Origin: Prevotellaceae bacterium UBA4361
GTDB lineage: Bacteria > Bacteroidota > Bacteroidia > Bacteroidales > Bacteroidaceae
DNA: 64,000 nt
Assembly (NCBI GenBank): GCA_002393575.1
Contig: DGSN01000059.1
Location: forward strand, 25,371-89,370
Direction of reading: 5' to 3'
The notes beneath the pieces are model-generated. The model had not been told where the DNA came from, did not search any database, and saw only the letters and a program-made list of their open reading frames with translations. This document shows, piece by piece, positions 8,290 to 16,172 of the stretch. Made by a program: the position numbers and the translations under genes. Position 1 is the stretch's first letter; each line of letters opens with the position of its first letter.

Positions 8290-8410
8290 TTTTTTAATGA
8301 AGAATTAAGAATGAAGAATGAAGAATAATGCCATCCGGAAGGAGGTAAAATACATTCTTCATTCTTCATTCTTAATTCTTAATTCTACATTCTTAATTCT
8401 ACATTTACTA
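8290..8410. repeat. AATGAAGAAT-family element with AATGCCATCCGG insert
   Basis: AATGAAGAAT words on the left and ATTCTTCATT words on the right flank ATGCCATCCGGAAGGAGGT and TAAAATACATTC. The TAAAATA part matches other members, but the centre differs. It lies between the DUF1015 gene and yigZ, both on the minus strand. Confidence 0.7.
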
Positions 8411-8413
8411 TTC

Positions 8414-9661
8414 CTATGAGAGCTTATGGATAACGAGACCTGAACGGAGTTTTGGTTCAAACCAAGTGGCTTTTGGTGGCATGATTTTACCAGAATCGGC
8501 AATGTCCATAATTTGCTGCATGGTGACAGGATAAAGTGCCAAAGCCATTTTCATCTCTCCTGAATCCACACGACGTTTCAGTTCGCCTAATCCACGAAGT
8601 CCTCCAACGAAGTCGATACGCTTATCTCGACGTAAGTCCTTGATGTTCAGTATTTCATCAAGGATAAGGCGTGAAGAAATGCTAACGTCAAGTACACCGA
8701 TTGGGTCTGCGTCATCGTAGGTTCCTTCTTTAGCCTTGAGTGAATACCATTCTCCTTCAAGATAAAGGGAAAACTCATGGAGTTGCTGCGGACGATAGTC
8801 TTCTTTTCCCTTCTTTTCCACGATGAAATTCTTCTTGAGTGCGGAAAGAAACTCAGCAGGGGTCATGCCATTGAGGTCGCGAACCACACGATTGTAGTCG
8901 AGGATAGTGAGTTGGCTGGCAGGGAAGCAAACAGCCATGAAATAATTGTACTCTTCATCGCCTCGATGGTTAGGATTCTGCTTAGCCTTCTCAGCACCGA
9001 CGAGTGCAGCAGCAGCAGAACGATGATGTCCATCTGCAATGTAAAGACTTGGCATCTTGGCAAATTCTGCTGTGATGGTACGGATATCTTCATCATCAGA
9101 AACAATCCAGAGCTTATGTCCAAACCCATCAACTGGTGCTATGAAATCGTATTCTGGAGTGGTTGAAGCATAACGTGAGATAATCTTTGCAAGTACTTCA
9201 TTATCAGGGTATGCAAAGAATACTGGTTCGATGTTTGCATTGTTGATGCGAACATGCTTCATGCGGTCTTCTTCTTTGTCGGCACGAGTGAGTTCGTGTT
9301 TCTTAATGACTCCATTCAGATAGTCTTCTACGTATGCACCTACAACAAGTCCATACTGGGTCTTGCCATTCATGGTCTGTGCATAGATGTAGTATTGCTC
9401 TTTCTCATCTTGAACAAGCCATCCGTTATCTTGGAACTTTTGGAATGTTTGAGCAGCAGATTCGTAAACGCGTGGGTCATATTCACTTGTTCCAACAGGA
9501 AAATTGATTTCTGGTTTTATGATATGGTACAGCGACATTTCATTATTTCCAGCCTCTGCACGTGCTTCTTCAGAATCGAGTACGTCGTAAGGACGCGATT
9601 CCACTTTCTCAACCAAATTCTTTGGAGGTCGGACACCTTTGAAAGGTTTAATTGTAGCCAT
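8414..9661 (-). CDS. DUF1015 family protein of the serine group
   Basis: A 415-residue soluble DUF1015 protein of unsettled function. It is the third gene after serC and serA on the same strand, which points to a role near phosphoserine or serine. The most striking motif is IADGHHRSAAA with Asp210-Gly-His-His-Arg214. It resembles the nucleotide-binding loop of the ParB/sulfiredoxin fold, the superfamily that also contains free-serine kinases. The N-terminus (IKPFKGVRPPKNL) is typical of the family. No phosphoserine phosphatase gene is seen in the window, so a complementary role is possible but unproven. Confidence 0.85.
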   Translation of the reverse strand: MATIKPFKGVRPPKNLVEKVESRPYDVLDSEEARAEAGNNEMSLYHIIKPEINFPVGTSEYDPRVYESAAQTFQKFQDNGWLVQDEKEQYYIYAQTMNGKTQYGLVVGAYVEDYLNGVIKKHELTRADKEEDRMKHVRINNANIEPVFFAYPDNEVLAKIISRYASTTPEYDFIAPVDGFGHKLWIVSDDEDIRTITAEFAKMPSLYIADGHHRSAAAALVGAEKAKQNPNHRGDEEYNYFMAVCFPASQLTILDYNRVVRDLNGMTPAEFLSALKKNFIVEKKGKEDYRPQQLHEFSLYLEGEWYSLKAKEGTYDDADPIGVLDVSISSRLILDEILNIKDLRRDKRIDFVGGLRGLGELKRRVDSGEMKMALALYPVTMQQIMDIADSGKIMPPKATWFEPKLRSGLVIHKLS

Positions 9662-9700
9662 GTGATATAATATAAATTAGGAATATATGAATGAAAGACA

Positions 9701-9793
9701 ATTTACCGACTTAGAGAATTGTGGAGTGCAAATCTTATAACTGTAGTAACAGTCCTAAAAATCCGTACATCACAAATCTAAAAGTCGGTAAAT
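9701..9793. repeat. Perfect 12-bp inverted repeat between serA and DUF1015
   Basis: ATTTACCGACTT at 9701-9712 is the exact reverse complement of AAGTCGGTAAAT at 9782-9793, with 69 bases between. The loop contains a smaller hairpin, ACTGT/ACAGT, and the word AAAATCCGTACATC, related to the ATCCGTAAATCCGT elements further along. It could fold in the serA-DUF1015 message. Confidence 0.7.
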
Positions 9794-9800
9794 CAATGTA

Positions 9801-10721
9801 TTACTTATTTACTTGGAACTTTGTGATACCATCCTTGATGAAACCTACAATCTGCTTTGCTGCTGCAATACCAGCATTGATGTTAGCTTCAGCTGTCTGT
9901 GCACCCATCTTCTTAGGAGTTGAGAAGTAACGTCCTTCGAACTGGGCAAATTCTGCATCAGCATCTGGCTTGATGTCGGTAATGTACTTGAGGTCGGTGC
10001 GTTCTGCAAGCAATTCGATGAGTTCTGGTTCGTTGATGACTTCCTTACGTGCAGTGTTCACTACGATACCGCCTTTCTTCATCTTGCTGACAAGTGCCTT
10101 GTTGATGCTCTGTTTTGTTTCAGCAGTAGCAGGGATATGAAGACTGACAACGTCACAAGTTTCGAACAATTCATCCTGATTCTTTGCTGCATGAACGCCA
10201 GCTGCTTCAATCACTTCAGCAGGACAATAAGCATCGTAAGCATAAACTTCCATTCCAAAGCCTTTTGCAATGCGAGCTACGTTGCGACCAACATTACCAA
10301 ATGCAAGGATGCCAAGTTTCTTACCCAAAAGTTCTGTACCAGCTTTGCCGTTGAAGAAATTACGAACAGCAAAGACAAGTAAACCAAACACAAGTTCTGC
10401 CACTGCATTTGCATTCTGTCCAGGTGTATTCATCACCACTACATTGTGAGCAGTGGCAGCATCAAGATCAACATTGTCATATCCTGCACCAGCACGCACT
10501 ACAATCTTGAGTTGCTTTGCTGCATCCAGCACTTCTGCATCGATTTTGTCAGAACGAATGATAATGGCATCTGCATCAGCTACAGCATCGAGCAACTGCT
10601 GCTTTTCAGTATATTTTTCAAGAATAGCAAGTTCGAAACCTGCTGCATCAACTTCTTTCTTTATACCTTCTACAGCCACTGGTGCAAAAGGTTTCTCTGT
10701 TGCAATAAGTACTTTCGTCAT
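9801..10721 (-). CDS. serA: D-3-phosphoglycerate dehydrogenase, lysine-type short form
   Basis: First step of serine synthesis: 3-phosphoglycerate to phosphohydroxypyruvate with NAD. At 306 residues it lacks the regulatory ACT domain. The NAD-binding loop reads AFGNVG (140-145), with Ala for the usual first Gly. Substrate residues appear in VVRAGAGYDNVDL and VNTARKEVINEPEL. Most family members have a catalytic His in a PHIGA motif; here it reads STPKKMGAQT with Lys270-Lys271. That matches the class described as type IIIK, in which Lys replaces His. It is read after serC (115-base gap) and before the DUF1015 gene, as in other Bacteroidales. Confidence 0.93.
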   Translation of the reverse strand: MTKVLIATEKPFAPVAVEGIKKEVDAAGFELAILEKYTEKQQLLDAVADADAIIIRSDKIDAEVLDAAKQLKIVVRAGAGYDNVDLDAATAHNVVVMNTPGQNANAVAELVFGLLVFAVRNFFNGKAGTELLGKKLGILAFGNVGRNVARIAKGFGMEVYAYDAYCPAEVIEAAGVHAAKNQDELFETCDVVSLHIPATAETKQSINKALVSKMKKGGIVVNTARKEVINEPELIELLAERTDLKYITDIKPDADAEFAQFEGRYFSTPKKMGAQTAEANINAGIAAAKQIVGFIKDGITKFQVNK

Positions 10722-10766
10722 GTTGTGTAACGATTTTTGAATTGATTTTATTTGATTAAAATGAAA

Positions 10767-10819
10767 ACGGATTTACAACTTGCGATGCTTGCAACAGGAA
10801 TCGTAAATCGTAAATCCGT
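10767..10819. repeat. ATCCGTAAATCCGT-type hairpin between serC and serA
   Basis: ACGGATTTAC at 10767-10776 and GTAAATCCGT at 10810-10819 are perfect complements. The right arm is preceded by a partial duplicate, AATCGTAAATCG. It is similar in wording to the element at 16089-16145. Confidence 0.65.
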
Positions 10820-10836
10820 GAGCTTTAAAGTTTTGA

Positions 10837-11904
10837 TTAGTGAGCTTTTTCAAATTCCTGCATTGTGGCTACAAGAGCTTTCACACCTTCGAGAGGCATT
10901 GCGTTGTAGCAACTTGCACGGAAACCACCGACAGAACGATGACCCTTCACGCCGACCATGCCCTTAGAAGTGGCAAATGCCATGAAGTCTGCTTCGAGTT
11001 CCTTGTATTCATCGTTGAGAACAAAGCAAATGTTCATCACAGAACGGTCTTCTTCATTTGCAGTTCCACGGAATATCTTGTTGCGGTCGATTTCGTCATA
11101 GAGGATTTTCGCACGTTCGTTTGCACGGCGATCCATTTCTTTCACACCGCCTTGAGCCTTAATCCATTTGAGGTTCTGAAGCGCGCAGTAAACAGGAACT
11201 ACAGGAGGAGTATTGAACATAGAACCCTTCTCGATGTGAGTGCGATAGTCGAGCATGGTAGGAATCTGACGGGACACCTTGCCCAACGCATCTTCTTTCA
11301 CAAGGATGAAAGTAACACCTGCCATGGAAAGATTCTTCTGTGCTCCACCATAAATACAGTTGTACTTGCTTACATCAACAGGACGAGAGAAAATATCAGA
11401 ACTCATGTCGGCAATCAATGGAACAGGACTGTCAAGCTCCTTACGTATTTCAGTACCATAGATTGTGTTGTTGGTTGTAATGTGGAAATAATCTGCATCA
11501 GCAGGAACAGTGAAATCCTTTGGAATATATGTATAAGTGGATTCAGCAGAAGATGCAACCTCAACTACTTCACCAAAGAGCTTTGCTTCCTTAATAGCTT
11601 TCTTTGCCCAAACACCCGTGTTAAGATATGCAGCCTTCTTCTCAAGGAAGTTGTAAGGCACCTGGCAGAACTGAAGACTTGCACCACCACCAAGGAAAAT
11701 CACTTCATAGCCCTGAGGAACATCGAGCAGTTCCTTGAAAAGAGCCATAGCTTCGTCCATTACTGGCTGAAAGTCTTTAGCACGGTGACTGATTTCCATG
11801 AGGGAAAGACCAGAGCCGTTGAAATCCAAACATGCATTTGCTGTTGCCTCAATCACCTCGCGAGGAAGGATTGAAGGACCGGCATTGAAATTGTACTTTT
11901 TCAT
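10837..11904 (-). CDS. serC: Phosphoserine aminotransferase
   Basis: Converts phosphohydroxypyruvate and glutamate to phosphoserine and 2-oxoglutarate, and can serve pyridoxal phosphate synthesis. It is a class V PLP enzyme of 355 residues, the normal length. Visible motifs are NFNAGPSILP at the start, LGGGASLQF (71-79), TNNTIYGTE, and the PLP lysine Lys190 in YGGAQKNLSMAG. The C-terminal GHRSVGGFRASCYNAM is conserved in the family. It is the first gene of the serC-serA-DUF1015 set, downstream of a promoter at 12026-12056. Confidence 0.95.
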   Translation of the reverse strand: MKKYNFNAGPSILPREVIEATANACLDFNGSGLSLMEISHRAKDFQPVMDEAMALFKELLDVPQGYEVIFLGGGASLQFCQVPYNFLEKKAAYLNTGVWAKKAIKEAKLFGEVVEVASSAESTYTYIPKDFTVPADADYFHITTNNTIYGTEIRKELDSPVPLIADMSSDIFSRPVDVSKYNCIYGGAQKNLSMAGVTFILVKEDALGKVSRQIPTMLDYRTHIEKGSMFNTPPVVPVYCALQNLKWIKAQGGVKEMDRRANERAKILYDEIDRNKIFRGTANEEDRSVMNICFVLNDEYKELEADFMAFATSKGMVGVKGHRSVGGFRASCYNAMPLEGVKALVATMQEFEKAH

Positions 11905-12025
11905 TGTTTATTATTATTGTTTAAACGAATTTTATACACGCAATTTTCATACCTCACGCTAAGTTGGGAACAAATGTAAAACTGCAAGTATAACTACTTT
12001 TTACCTTAAAAGTGATAAGACACTG

Positions 12026-12056
12026 CAAATTTACACAATTTTCCTTTTTTAGCCAA
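12026..12056 (-). promoter_or_regulatory. Promoter of the serine gene group
   Basis: On the minus strand, TTG (12054-12056) and TAAATTTG (12026-12033) are 20 bases apart, about 120 bases upstream of serC. A second -7-like element, TACATTTG, lies at 11971-11978 without a good partner. Confidence 0.55.
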
Positions 12057-12117
12057 CACTCATGTAGCAATTTTGAATAAAAGACTGAATATTAGTTTTA
12101 ATTTAACAGATTTTGTA

Positions 12118-13098
12118 TCAAATTGCTGAGTTGTGAAGTATGTCGAGAAGGTTGTGATCTATCTTGCGGTTTTCGCGCACAGCACGAGAGAACGGCACAT
12201 AGACAATAGCATCATTGTCAATTCCAATCATCACATTACGCAAACCTTTCATCAATGCTTCGATACTGGCAGAACCCATTCGGCTGGCAATGATTCGGTC
12301 GTGAGCAGTTGGATGTCCACCACGCTGCAAGTGTCCAAGGATGGAGATGCGTACATCGATATTTGGATGAGCCTTTTTCACTTCGTCAGCGTATTGCAAG
12401 GCACCACCTGAGTTTTCGCTGGCTGCTACAAGTACAATACTACTGGATTTTGTTTTACGGAAACCAGTTTCAATCGACTGAGCCAACTCGTTGACATCTG
12501 TTGAAACGGATGGTATGATAGCATCTTCGCAACCAGAAGCAATGGCACAATTCAAGGCAAGGAAGCCCGCGTCGTCACCCATCACCTCAACAAAGAACAA
12601 GCGCTCATGGCTCGTGGCAGTATCACGGATCTTATCTACACACTGCATGATGGTGTTGAGAGCTGTGTCATAACCGATAGTGGTATCCGTACCGCATAAG
12701 TTGTTATCGATCGTTGCAGGGATAGCGATGCAAGGTATATCATATTCTTGAGCAAATATGCGAGCACCATGAATAGTTCCATCACCTCCAATAACAACAA
12801 GCGCATCGATTTCTTCTTTTTGGATATTCTCGAAAGCCTTCTTTCGTCCTTCCTCAGAACGGAAATCTTTGCTTGGGGAGGACTTGAGGATAGTACCACC
12901 CTGCTGAATGATGTTACTTACATTCTGAGTCTTGAACTCAACGATTTCTCCATCAATCAAGCCTTTGTATCCACGATAGACTGCTTTCACACGAAGACCA
13001 TTGTAAATGGCAGAACGAGTGACGGCACGAATGGCACTATTCATGCCTGGCGCATCATTTCCTGATGTTATGATTGCAATTGTTTTTACTTCAGCCAT
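12118..13098 (-). CDS. pfkA: 6-phosphofructokinase with altered active-site residues
   Basis: Phosphorylates fructose 6-phosphate in glycolysis. At 326 residues it is the size of E. coli PfkA. GGDGT (104-108) and PATIDNN (127-133) indicate the ATP rather than the pyrophosphate type, and the catalytic Asp is Asp131. His-Glu-Arg (164-166) and ILGHLQRGG are conserved. Two positions are odd. The ATP-loop TSGGD is TSGND (Asn14). MGR, whose Arg (171 in E. coli) supports catalysis, reads MGDDAG with Asp at 175. It may be a divergent or regulatory paralogue, or a normal Bacteroidales variant. It is read after the small lipoprotein gene upstream. Confidence 0.88.
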   Translation of the reverse strand: MAEVKTIAIITSGNDAPGMNSAIRAVTRSAIYNGLRVKAVYRGYKGLIDGEIVEFKTQNVSNIIQQGGTILKSSPSKDFRSEEGRKKAFENIQKEEIDALVVIGGDGTIHGARIFAQEYDIPCIAIPATIDNNLCGTDTTIGYDTALNTIMQCVDKIRDTATSHERLFFVEVMGDDAGFLALNCAIASGCEDAIIPSVSTDVNELAQSIETGFRKTKSSSIVLVAASENSGGALQYADEVKKAHPNIDVRISILGHLQRGGHPTAHDRIIASRMGSASIEALMKGLRNVMIGIDNDAIVYVPFSRAVRENRKIDHNLLDILHNSAI

Positions 13099-13134
13099 GG
13101 TTGTATTTTATTTTAAGTGGTTATTAATCAGAAA

Positions 13135-13536
13135 TCAGTTTCTCATGCGAAGACGCCACGTCCCATTGATGCAAACCATCTTCTGAGAACAAAGAATGGA
13201 ATCTCCATTTGAAAAATACTGTGTGTAGTAAACAGTGGCAACTGTGTCACCATACATCTTGGCATCTTTCACCTTGTAGCCATTCACCGTTCCCATTGTG
13301 CGTTCCGTCATTTTTTGTCGCTGAACAATAGCTTCTGTGAAGTAATGGGTGCGTATGGAATCAAGTTCCTCTCCAAAGTCCAATTTCGACATGAATTCTT
13401 CCTTTTTGCCCTGTGCCAAAAGGTCGAGTGCCTTTTGAAGTTCTTTCTTAGGAATAGCACCAGGGTCATTGTCCCTATCGCAAGAACTAATGCCAAAGAT
13501 AAGCAAAATAGACAATATAAAGAAAAGTTTTTTCAT
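13135..13536 (-). CDS. Small lipoprotein, DUF4878-like
   Basis: A 133-residue secreted protein. A signal peptide with the lipobox GISSCDRD puts a lipidated Cys near residue 19. The rest looks like an NTF2/cystatin-like fold: helix (KKELQKALDLLAQGKKEEF), then strands ending in KMVCINGTWRLRMRN, which is typical of DUF4878-type domains. No function is known. It lies 36 bases upstream of pfkA on the same strand and may share its transcript. Downstream of der comes the 22-base repeat array, which separates the two genes. Confidence 0.7.
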   Translation of the reverse strand: MKKLFFILSILLIFGISSCDRDNDPGAIPKKELQKALDLLAQGKKEEFMSKLDFGEELDSIRTHYFTEAIVQRQKMTERTMGTVNGYKVKDAKMYGDTVATVYYTQYFSNGDSILCSQKMVCINGTWRLRMRN

Positions 13537-13665
13537 CTTTTTTCAAAATCGTTTTGAGGAGGAACCATTTTACTTAGAAATTGGTATTACTCCATCGCCA
13601 ATATGATGACAAGAAATTGCAATCGGGAACTGACTGAAACTGTATTGGAGATTAACTTCAGCAAA

Positions 13666-13797
13666 TACCCAATGGAACTTTTATAAATCCCCTGTATCAT
13701 GAAAGTACTTCCCCATTGTTGCGTGAGTCACGCCCCATTGCTGCATGAGTCGTGTCCCATTGTTACAAGCGTCGCGTCCCAATGGAAAAAAGAACTA
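13666..13797. repeat. Degenerate 22-base-phased tandem repeat, six units
   Basis: Units of the type (T/G)CCCCATTGTTGCGTGAGT start at 13666, 13688, 13710, 13732, 13754 and 13776. The spacing is exactly 22 even though the words have drifted. It is the same period and general form as the arrays at 3.2 kb and 25.35 kb. It fills most of the gap between der and the small lipoprotein gene. Confidence 0.8.
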
Positions 13798-13810
13798 TTT
13801 TTTCAGCAAT

Positions 13811-15124
13811 TTATTTTTGACGAATATACACGTTGATAGGAGTACCCGTTAGGTTCCAATGGTCTCTAATCTGGTTCTCAAGGAAACGCTTATATGGTTC
13901 GCGAACATATTGTGGCAGATTGGCGTAGAACACAAAGGAAGGAACACGTGTGTTCGGAATCTGCATACAATACTTGATTTTAATATATTTGCCTTTAATA
14001 GATGGTGGTGGCGTAGCTTCGATAATAGGAAGCATCGTTTCATTGAACTTTGCCGTACTGATTTTTGTAGTTCGGTTGTTATACACCTTCTGGCATTCTT
14101 CAAGAACACGGAATATGCGTTGTTTTGTCAGGGCAGAAGCAAAAATGATATTGAAATCGGTAAACGGCGCAAAACGATTTCGGATGGCCTTTTCAAAAAA
14201 TTGAATGGCCTCGTTGCTCTTGTTTTCCACCAAATCCCATTTATTGACAACGACAACTAATCCTTTCTGATTCTTCTGAATAATCTGAAAAATATTGATG
14301 TCCTGTCCTTCAATGCCACGGGTTGCATCGACCATCAAAACGCATAAATCTGAATTTTCGATGGCACGGATGGAACGCATCACGGAATAGTATTCAAGAT
14401 CCTCACTCACCTTGTTTTTCTTACGGATACCAGCCGTGTCAACAAGATAATAGTTGAATCCATACTTCTCATATTTAGTATAAATAGAGTCGCGGGTTGT
14501 GCCTGCAATATCTGTTACCACGTTTCGCTCATCTCCAAGGAAGGCATTGATAAGAGATGATTTGCCCGCATTTGGACGACCAACAATAGCTATGCGTGGA
14601 ATGTCTTCCTCTATGACTTCGTCCATTGTCTTTGTGAAAGTCTTCACCAAATCATCGAGCAAATCGCCAGTGCCACTACCTGTCAGTGAAGAAATGCAGT
14701 AAGGGTCGCCCAGGCCAAGTTTGTAAAACTCTGGAGCTTCATAGCGCAATTCGTTGGAATCCACCTTGTTGCACACAACGAGTGTAGGAATCTTTGAACG
14801 ACGGAGGATTTCAGCTACCTCCATGTCAAGGTCTGTGACACCTGTTTTTATATCAACAAGAAAAAGAATCACATCGCATTCCTCAATGGCAATGAGAACT
14901 TGCTTGCGAATTTCTTCTTCGAATATATCATCGGAATTAACAACCCAGCCACCCGTATCTACAACGGAGAATTCCTTATTTCCCCACTCGCATTTGCCAT
15001 ACTGACGGTCGCGGGTTGTGCCCGCTTCTTCGCTTACGATGGCGTGGCGGGTCTTAGTCAATCTATTGAAAAGCGTAGATTTACCCACATTGGGGCGACC
15101 TACAATTGCAACTAAATTTCCCAT
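13811..15124 (-). CDS. der: Ribosome-associated GTPase Der (EngA)
   Basis: A double-GTPase needed for 50S ribosome assembly. The first G domain has GRPNVGKST (9-17), DTGGW and NKVD. The second has GRPNAGKSS, DTAGIR and NKWDL. The C-terminal KH-like domain ends INVYIRQK. The length of 437 residues is normal. It lies just downstream of era on the same strand (44-base gap), giving two ribosome-assembly GTPases in one set with rpmF and DUF177. I see no clear terminator; the 22-base array follows within 15 bases of the stop. Confidence 0.96.
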   Translation of the reverse strand: MGNLVAIVGRPNVGKSTLFNRLTKTRHAIVSEEAGTTRDRQYGKCEWGNKEFSVVDTGGWVVNSDDIFEEEIRKQVLIAIEECDVILFLVDIKTGVTDLDMEVAEILRRSKIPTLVVCNKVDSNELRYEAPEFYKLGLGDPYCISSLTGSGTGDLLDDLVKTFTKTMDEVIEEDIPRIAIVGRPNAGKSSLINAFLGDERNVVTDIAGTTRDSIYTKYEKYGFNYYLVDTAGIRKKNKVSEDLEYYSVMRSIRAIENSDLCVLMVDATRGIEGQDINIFQIIQKNQKGLVVVVNKWDLVENKSNEAIQFFEKAIRNRFAPFTDFNIIFASALTKQRIFRVLEECQKVYNNRTTKISTAKFNETMLPIIEATPPPSIKGKYIKIKYCMQIPNTRVPSFVFYANLPQYVREPYKRFLENQIRDHWNLTGTPINVYIRQK

Positions 15125-15168
15125 AGTCTATAAGTTTGTTTTGATTACGGGGTACTTCATCAAATAAA

Positions 15169-16050
15169 TTAATCAGGATTGTATCCGAAGAGATTGAGTT
15201 CTTTGTCGGAATTTCGCCAATCCTTGTCCACTTTCACAAATGTTTCAAGATAGATGGATTTTCCAAAGAATTTCTCAAGCGACTTGCGTGCTTCTGTTGC
15301 CACTTTCTTGAGCGCCTTACCTTGATGCCCTATGATAATTCCTTTTTGGGAATCACGCTCAACATAAATGACAGCATTGATATGGATGTGATGCTCGTCC
15401 TCTTTGAAACTTTCCACTCCCACTTCCACCGAGTAAGGAATTTCTTTATCATAATAAAGGAGAATCTTTTCACGAATGATTTCGCTCACAAAGAAACGTG
15501 CAGGCTTATCTGTCAGTTGGTCCTTATCGAAATACGGAGGACTCTCTGGAAGTAATTCACGAATGCGTTTCAAAATGGGATCAATATTGAATTTGGCTAT
15601 AGCAGAAACTGGTATGATTTCTGCTTTTGGAAGAATCTCATGCCATTGCTCAACAAGTTGAATGAGTTTTTTCTCATCAATCAAATCAATCTTGTTAATC
15701 AATACAATGACAGGGATTTCCATTGTTGCCACCTTCGTGAGGAAATCAGAATTCTTGTCGATTTTCTCAATAGGATCTGTAACATAAAGCAAGACATCAG
15801 CATCAACAAGAGCACTTTCCGAAAATGCCAACATGGATTCTTGGAGCTTGTAATTTGGCTTCAGCACTCCCGGAGTGTCGGAAAACACAATTTGGGCATC
15901 ATCATCGTTGATGATTCCCATGATACGATGACGCGTCGTCTGTGCCTTGAAAGTGGCAATGCTGATGCGTTCTCCTACGAAGAGATTCATCAGCGTGGAC
16001 TTACCAACATTCGGATTGCCCACTATATTTACAAAACCTGATTTGTGCAA
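15169..16050 (-). CDS. era: GTPase Era
   Basis: Binds 16S rRNA near its 3' end and supports 30S maturation. The G domain has GNPNVGKST, DTPGV and NKIDL. The C-terminal KH domain includes IGHQGKALKKVATEARKSLE and ends KELNLFGYNPD. The length of 293 residues is normal. The start codon is TTG: no in-frame ATG or GTG gives the conserved beginning MHKSGFVNIVGNPNVGK. It lies between fabH and der, with a hairpin element in the fabH-era gap. Confidence 0.95.
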   Translation of the reverse strand: MHKSGFVNIVGNPNVGKSTLMNLFVGERISIATFKAQTTRHRIMGIINDDDAQIVFSDTPGVLKPNYKLQESMLAFSESALVDADVLLYVTDPIEKIDKNSDFLTKVATMEIPVIVLINKIDLIDEKKLIQLVEQWHEILPKAEIIPVSAIAKFNIDPILKRIRELLPESPPYFDKDQLTDKPARFFVSEIIREKILLYYDKEIPYSVEVGVESFKEDEHHIHINAVIYVERDSQKGIIIGHQGKALKKVATEARKSLEKFFGKSIYLETFVKVDKDWRNSDKELNLFGYNPD

Positions 16051-16088
16051 AGTGATATTATTGTTTGAGTATGTTTTGAATTAAAAAA

Positions 16089-16145
16089 CCGCGGATTTTG
16101 CAGATTCGCAGATGTTTGTCATCCGTAAATCCGTAAAATCCGTGG
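16089..16145. repeat. ATCCGTAAATCCGT-type hairpin between fabH and era
   Basis: CCGCGGATTTT (16089-16099) pairs with AAAATCCGTGG (16135-16145) with one wobble. The arms contain near-duplicates (GCAGATTCGCAGAT; ATCCGTAAATCCGT). It may be an attenuator or mRNA-processing site inside the operon. Confidence 0.65.
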
Positions 16146-16172
16146 TAGGTATGAGTAAGAATGGATTCTTGA

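Noticed and set aside
9701..9793. tRNA or riboswitch in the serA-DUF1015 gap
   Set aside because: Only a 12-bp inverted repeat with a long loop; no cloverleaf or known aptamer features.
10840..11874. Long plus-strand open frame of 344 codons opposite serC
   Set aside because: It mirrors serC in antisense, is rich in Cys, His and Asn without family motifs, and the serC reading is unambiguous.
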